Assembly: GCF_030272615.1 (NCBI RefSeq)
Contig: NC_081406.1
Location: 265,455,192-265,519,191 of the forward strand
Direction: 5' to 3'
Length of the DNA: 64,000 nucleotides
Origin: Cryptomeria japonica
Lineage: Eukaryota > Streptophyta > Pinopsida > Cupressales > Cupressaceae
Shown piece after piece: positions 61,301-64,000 of this stretch (position 1 is the first letter of the stretch; each line of letters begins with the position of its first letter). Both the position numbers and the translations under genes were made by a program. The notes below the pieces were generated by a model that ran no database searches, had not been told where the DNA came from, and was given only the letters and a program-made list of their open reading frames with translations.

Positions 61301-61974
61301 GAATATTTTAATGAAGATTATGAGATGGTTATATTATTTTGTAAAGAAGGGTGTTTTAATTATAATTGATTATATAAATCCTTTAGGGTGTTTTTTAATT
61401 ATAAATGAATCCTTAAAGTGTTGTTTTATTTAAGGGGTTAATTCAATTGTAAAAGATTATTTAAATCTATTAGAGGATCAGATATAAATTATGGAGAATA
61501 TATTTCTGGGCAACATTATTAATGGATTAGTTAATTTAACAATGATTTGGGAAACGCTATATTTCTTTACTTAGTTAAATAATTGATATTATTTCAAGAA
61601 ATTTGTATTAATGTTAATTTAGTTGATTTTGGACTATTTAAATATTATAAAATGCAATTAAAATTGGAGGATCTTTTGGGAGAATTTATTTAATATTTAA
61701 AAGGAAATTGTCCTTATTAAATCAATTTATTTTGCTTTTGATAATGGGAGTTATCATAATTGCTACGTAAATTAAAATCTAATTTGATTGCTTAGGAGTT
61801 TGAGATAAGACCTAAGTCTTATAGTTAAATTATAATACATAGCTCACTTTAGAAATCCATTCTTAATGTCAATTAAGATTTCTTTTAGTAGTTGTCACAT
61901 CTAATTAAATGTAGGTCGCAAGTAATTAAGTGTTTTAAAAAGAAAATTGTTGTGTTTTTGCCCAAAAGTTTGGG
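58307..61974. other. Right arm of insertion X, no recognised gene
   Basis: About 3.7 kb without transposon domains. A GC-rich block lies at 60730-61010 with repeated GCCGCCAC/GTGGCGG words and two overlapping open frames of 87-93 codons that resemble no family known to me. The parts 59700-60720 and 61080-61950 are very AT-rich with no ORF. Whether this is a low-copy sequence or an old element is undecided. Confidence 0.45.
61047..61071. repeat. Telomere-like inverted repeat
   Basis: CCCTAACCC (61047-61055) and GGGTTAGGG (61063-61071) form a perfect 9-bp hairpin with a 7-nt loop. It is too short for a telomere array. Confidence 0.7.
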
Positions 61975-64000
61975 CATGACATGACCATGCAATGGTTTTC
62001 ATGTTTGCCAAGAGGAATACGAACATTTGAGGACCTAGTACAAAAATTTATCACTTATCATGCACACAACATAGAATGTGATGTCTCCATGGCTGATCTA
62101 TGCAATACAAAACAAAAGAATGGCGAGTTATTCTTGGCATTCTTACAAAGATGGAGACACCTTTCTAGTAGATGTTCCTTCCCCATTCCCGAAGAACAAT
62201 TAGTTGAAATTTTCATTTCAAACTTAAATGAAGAGATGGAATTCTACTTAGACATCAAATGTTCAAACACTTTCAAAGACATGATAGCCCAGGGGCTTAA
62301 AATTGAGAAATCCCTTATAAAAAAGGGACTTGTCAAAATCTACAAAGACAACAAGGATGGCCCACGACCAATCTATAATAGTGACAAACACAAATTTTGG
62401 GCCAAGAAAAAAAACATTGTTAATGATGGTGTTGTAGACGCAAGAACTGTCAAAATTGCTCAACCCATAATCAAAATTGCAGGGCAAGAAGATAATCGCA
62501 ACAACCCCACTACCAATCGGGGTAATCCCCAAAATAATCAAGGAAATCAAGCTCCCAATACACAACAAGAGGCACCTAAAAATAGGTACCCTACCTACAA
62601 ACCCAATCGAATGTACACACCCTTGGGAGAACTACTTGAAACGATATTATGCCAACTCATATCTTTTGATCTTATCATGTTTCCTAAAACACCAAACTAT
62701 GAACTACAGATTAAACCTTCATGGTCGAGAGATAATGAGTATTGTGAATTCCATAAAGGAAAAGGACACAAAACAAACAGTTGCCATCGACTAAAAGATG
62801 TAGTGGATGGTCACAATGTAAAAAATTCTAATACTGATCATACCATGTTAAAAAATCCACTCCCATAATATGAGAAAGGAGGTTCCTCCCATCAAGGTAA
62901 GAACCAATATAATACGATGAATTATACACATGCACCATATACTTATACCATCAATAACCTTTATGATGCCAATGAACAAGTTACACCATTACAATCAAAG
63001 GCAAAGATCCCACATGCAATGTTGTTACACGCCATAGCAAGATCAATGTACAAGGAGCACCCTCTAGAGTGGCACATGTGCCCAAACAATAGAGCCTTGT
63101 GGATCAATTGGATAAGACGCTAGAACTCATTTCTATACTGGAGATTTTGCACCTATCACCCTCACATAAAACCATCTTGGACCAAGCTCTCTAAGAAGTG
63201 TCAGTTCCATCTAACCTCAATACAAATCAATTTCAAGCGATGGCCGAAAGTCTCAAATTATCACCATATCTCACTTTTGTTGAGAATGATGACTCATCCT
63301 TTCAACAACCACATAATGCCCCTCTCCACATTGAGGTATTCATACACAAACACAAAATTAAGTGAGTCTTGATTGACAATGGAGTTGGCCTTAACATTTG
63401 TACCTTACAGTTAATCACAACATTGGGATATGCAGCATAAGCAGTTGATGCCCAAAAGAGGATCACCATCAAGGCCTATGATGATGCAGAACACTCCTCT
63501 AAAGGGTGTGTGTTACTCTACTAGTATGGGTAGGACCTGTGGTGAAGAATGTGGTTTGTCAAGTCCTAGACCTCCCTCTTCCATACAATCTCCTATTAGG
63601 TAAACAATGGATTCATGCCATGCAAGAAATACCATCCACTTACCATCAATGCATCAAATTTCCACATACAAAGTAGAGATTACTATCCTCAGTGATGCCA
63701 ACCCATTCGTCTTTTACAACAATATAAGGTATCAACCAAATATCACAGTCCCTAGAAATAGAGAAGTCACCACATCATCATCCTATATACACCCAGATTC
63801 TCTCACCAGTACATCGATCCCTACTCTAAAATAGGAGAAGCGTAAAATGAAAGTAAAGGATGAAGGCCCAGGTGAGTATAATATCAGTCAGCTTTTTTGT
63901 GTTGGCCACTACCCCTCTAACCTAGGACTCATGGCAAACCACAAATGTCACTCAAGCCACTTGTTGCAACCAACACTAATACACTTGATGGATTCATCCC
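61975..64000 (+). pseudogene. gag-pol: T1 gag C-terminal part and protease, continuing past the window
   Basis: From 61981 a clean 295-codon frame reads QWFSCLPRGIRTFE, LCNTKQKNGELFLAFLQRW, LVEIFISNLNEEMEFYLD and the knuckle CEFHKGKGHKTNSC, ending in a TAA at 62866 (KNPLP-stop-YEKGG; CAA likely). After a shift near 62990 the linker and protease follow: ISILEILHLSPSHKTILDQAL, a TAA, FQAM, then a TGA (63363) just before VLIDNGVGLNICTLQL. Further stops and shifts lead to [11 protein letters not shown]-like sequence at 63570. Asn/Gln-rich repeats fill 62490-62580. Pol would lie beyond 64000. Confidence 0.85.

Larger units (their letters stand above)
29141..61974. mobile_element. Insertion X in T1 gag (unclassified), itself carrying nested elements
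   Basis: T1 gag stops matching T2 at about 29140 (LFPQSLGGS) and resumes at about 61975 (QWFSCLPRGIRTFE), so everything between entered gag later. Removing the gag-only element (30311-58301 and one TSD) leaves X as about 4.8 kb: 29141-30310 joined to 58302-61974. X has no TG/CA ends, TIR or coding domain that I recognise. Its ends (TCGCCCTATAG... and ...TTTGGGCATGAC) are not inverted repeats. Confidence 0.55.
18530..64000 (+). mobile_element. T1: plus-strand Tat-type Ty3/gypsy element, heavily interrupted, runs off the window
   Basis: 5' LTR 18530-19870, PBS-like site 19873, leader 19871 to about 22900, gag from 28483 to about 29140 and again from 61975, protease near 63380 and continuing to the window edge. 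The pieces match the minus-strand element T2 block by block (leader, gag and protease), which is the basis for joining them. About 5.5 kb carrying an antisense family A/B ORF sits between leader and gag, and about 33 kb of nested elements splits gag. Confidence 0.78.

Overview
The window looks like repeat-rich, intergenic DNA from a large plant genome, most likely a gymnosperm and probably a conifer. The evidence is long Ty3/gypsy Tat-type elements with two RNase H domains, very large LTRs, copia solo LTRs, and a Penelope-like element (PLE) with a GIY-YIG endonuclease; PLEs are rare in plants and best known from conifers. No intact host gene, tRNA or rRNA was found. Nearly every long reading frame belongs to a transposable element and is broken.

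Layout. (a) 1-7700: a decayed ~1240-codon ORF of unknown function on the minus strand (295-4026, 'family A/B'), a block of imperfect repeats (4300-6110), a CACTA-like DNA-transposon end (6320-6607), and a minus-strand Tat gag/protease fragment (T3). (b) 7701-10620: the 3' LTR, polypurine tract and 3' UTR of a minus-strand Tat element (T0), with a copia solo LTR nested in the LTR. (c) 10620-16227: two Penelope-like copies head to head, a nearly complete one on the minus strand and a 5'-truncated one on the plus strand. Each ends in a hammerhead-ribozyme-like motif. (d) 16340-17130: copia integrase and LINE ORF1-like scraps. (e) 18530 to the window end: a plus-strand Tat element (T1) with its 5' LTR, PBS and leader. 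A second family A/B ORF lies antisense (23851-27481) just before gag. T1 gag starts at 28483, is cut at about 29140, and resumes at about 61975, running through protease to the window end.

Nesting. T1 gag holds an unclassified insertion X (about 29141-61974). X holds a gag-only element with ~4 kb LTRs (30311-58301, TSD GTGTG). That element holds an almost complete minus-strand Tat element T2 (36332-52520, 1883-bp LTRs, TSD GATGG). One LTR of the gag-only element also carries a copia solo LTR (55819-56861, TSD TGCGA). LTR divergence counted by eye orders the events: about 5% for the gag-only element (first ~130 bp) and about 0.6% for T2.

Recurring themes: (1) most in-frame stops are TAG, TAA or TGA where CAG, CAA or CGA is the likely ancestor, as expected from methylcytosine deamination; (2) T2 moved recently although its coding region is full of stops and one integrase catalytic Asp is Asn, so it was probably mobilised in trans; (3) the A/B ORFs are a large coiled-coil-rich protein family that I do not recognise. 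Many boundaries are read by eye and are accurate only where a TSD or terminal TG/CA fixes them.
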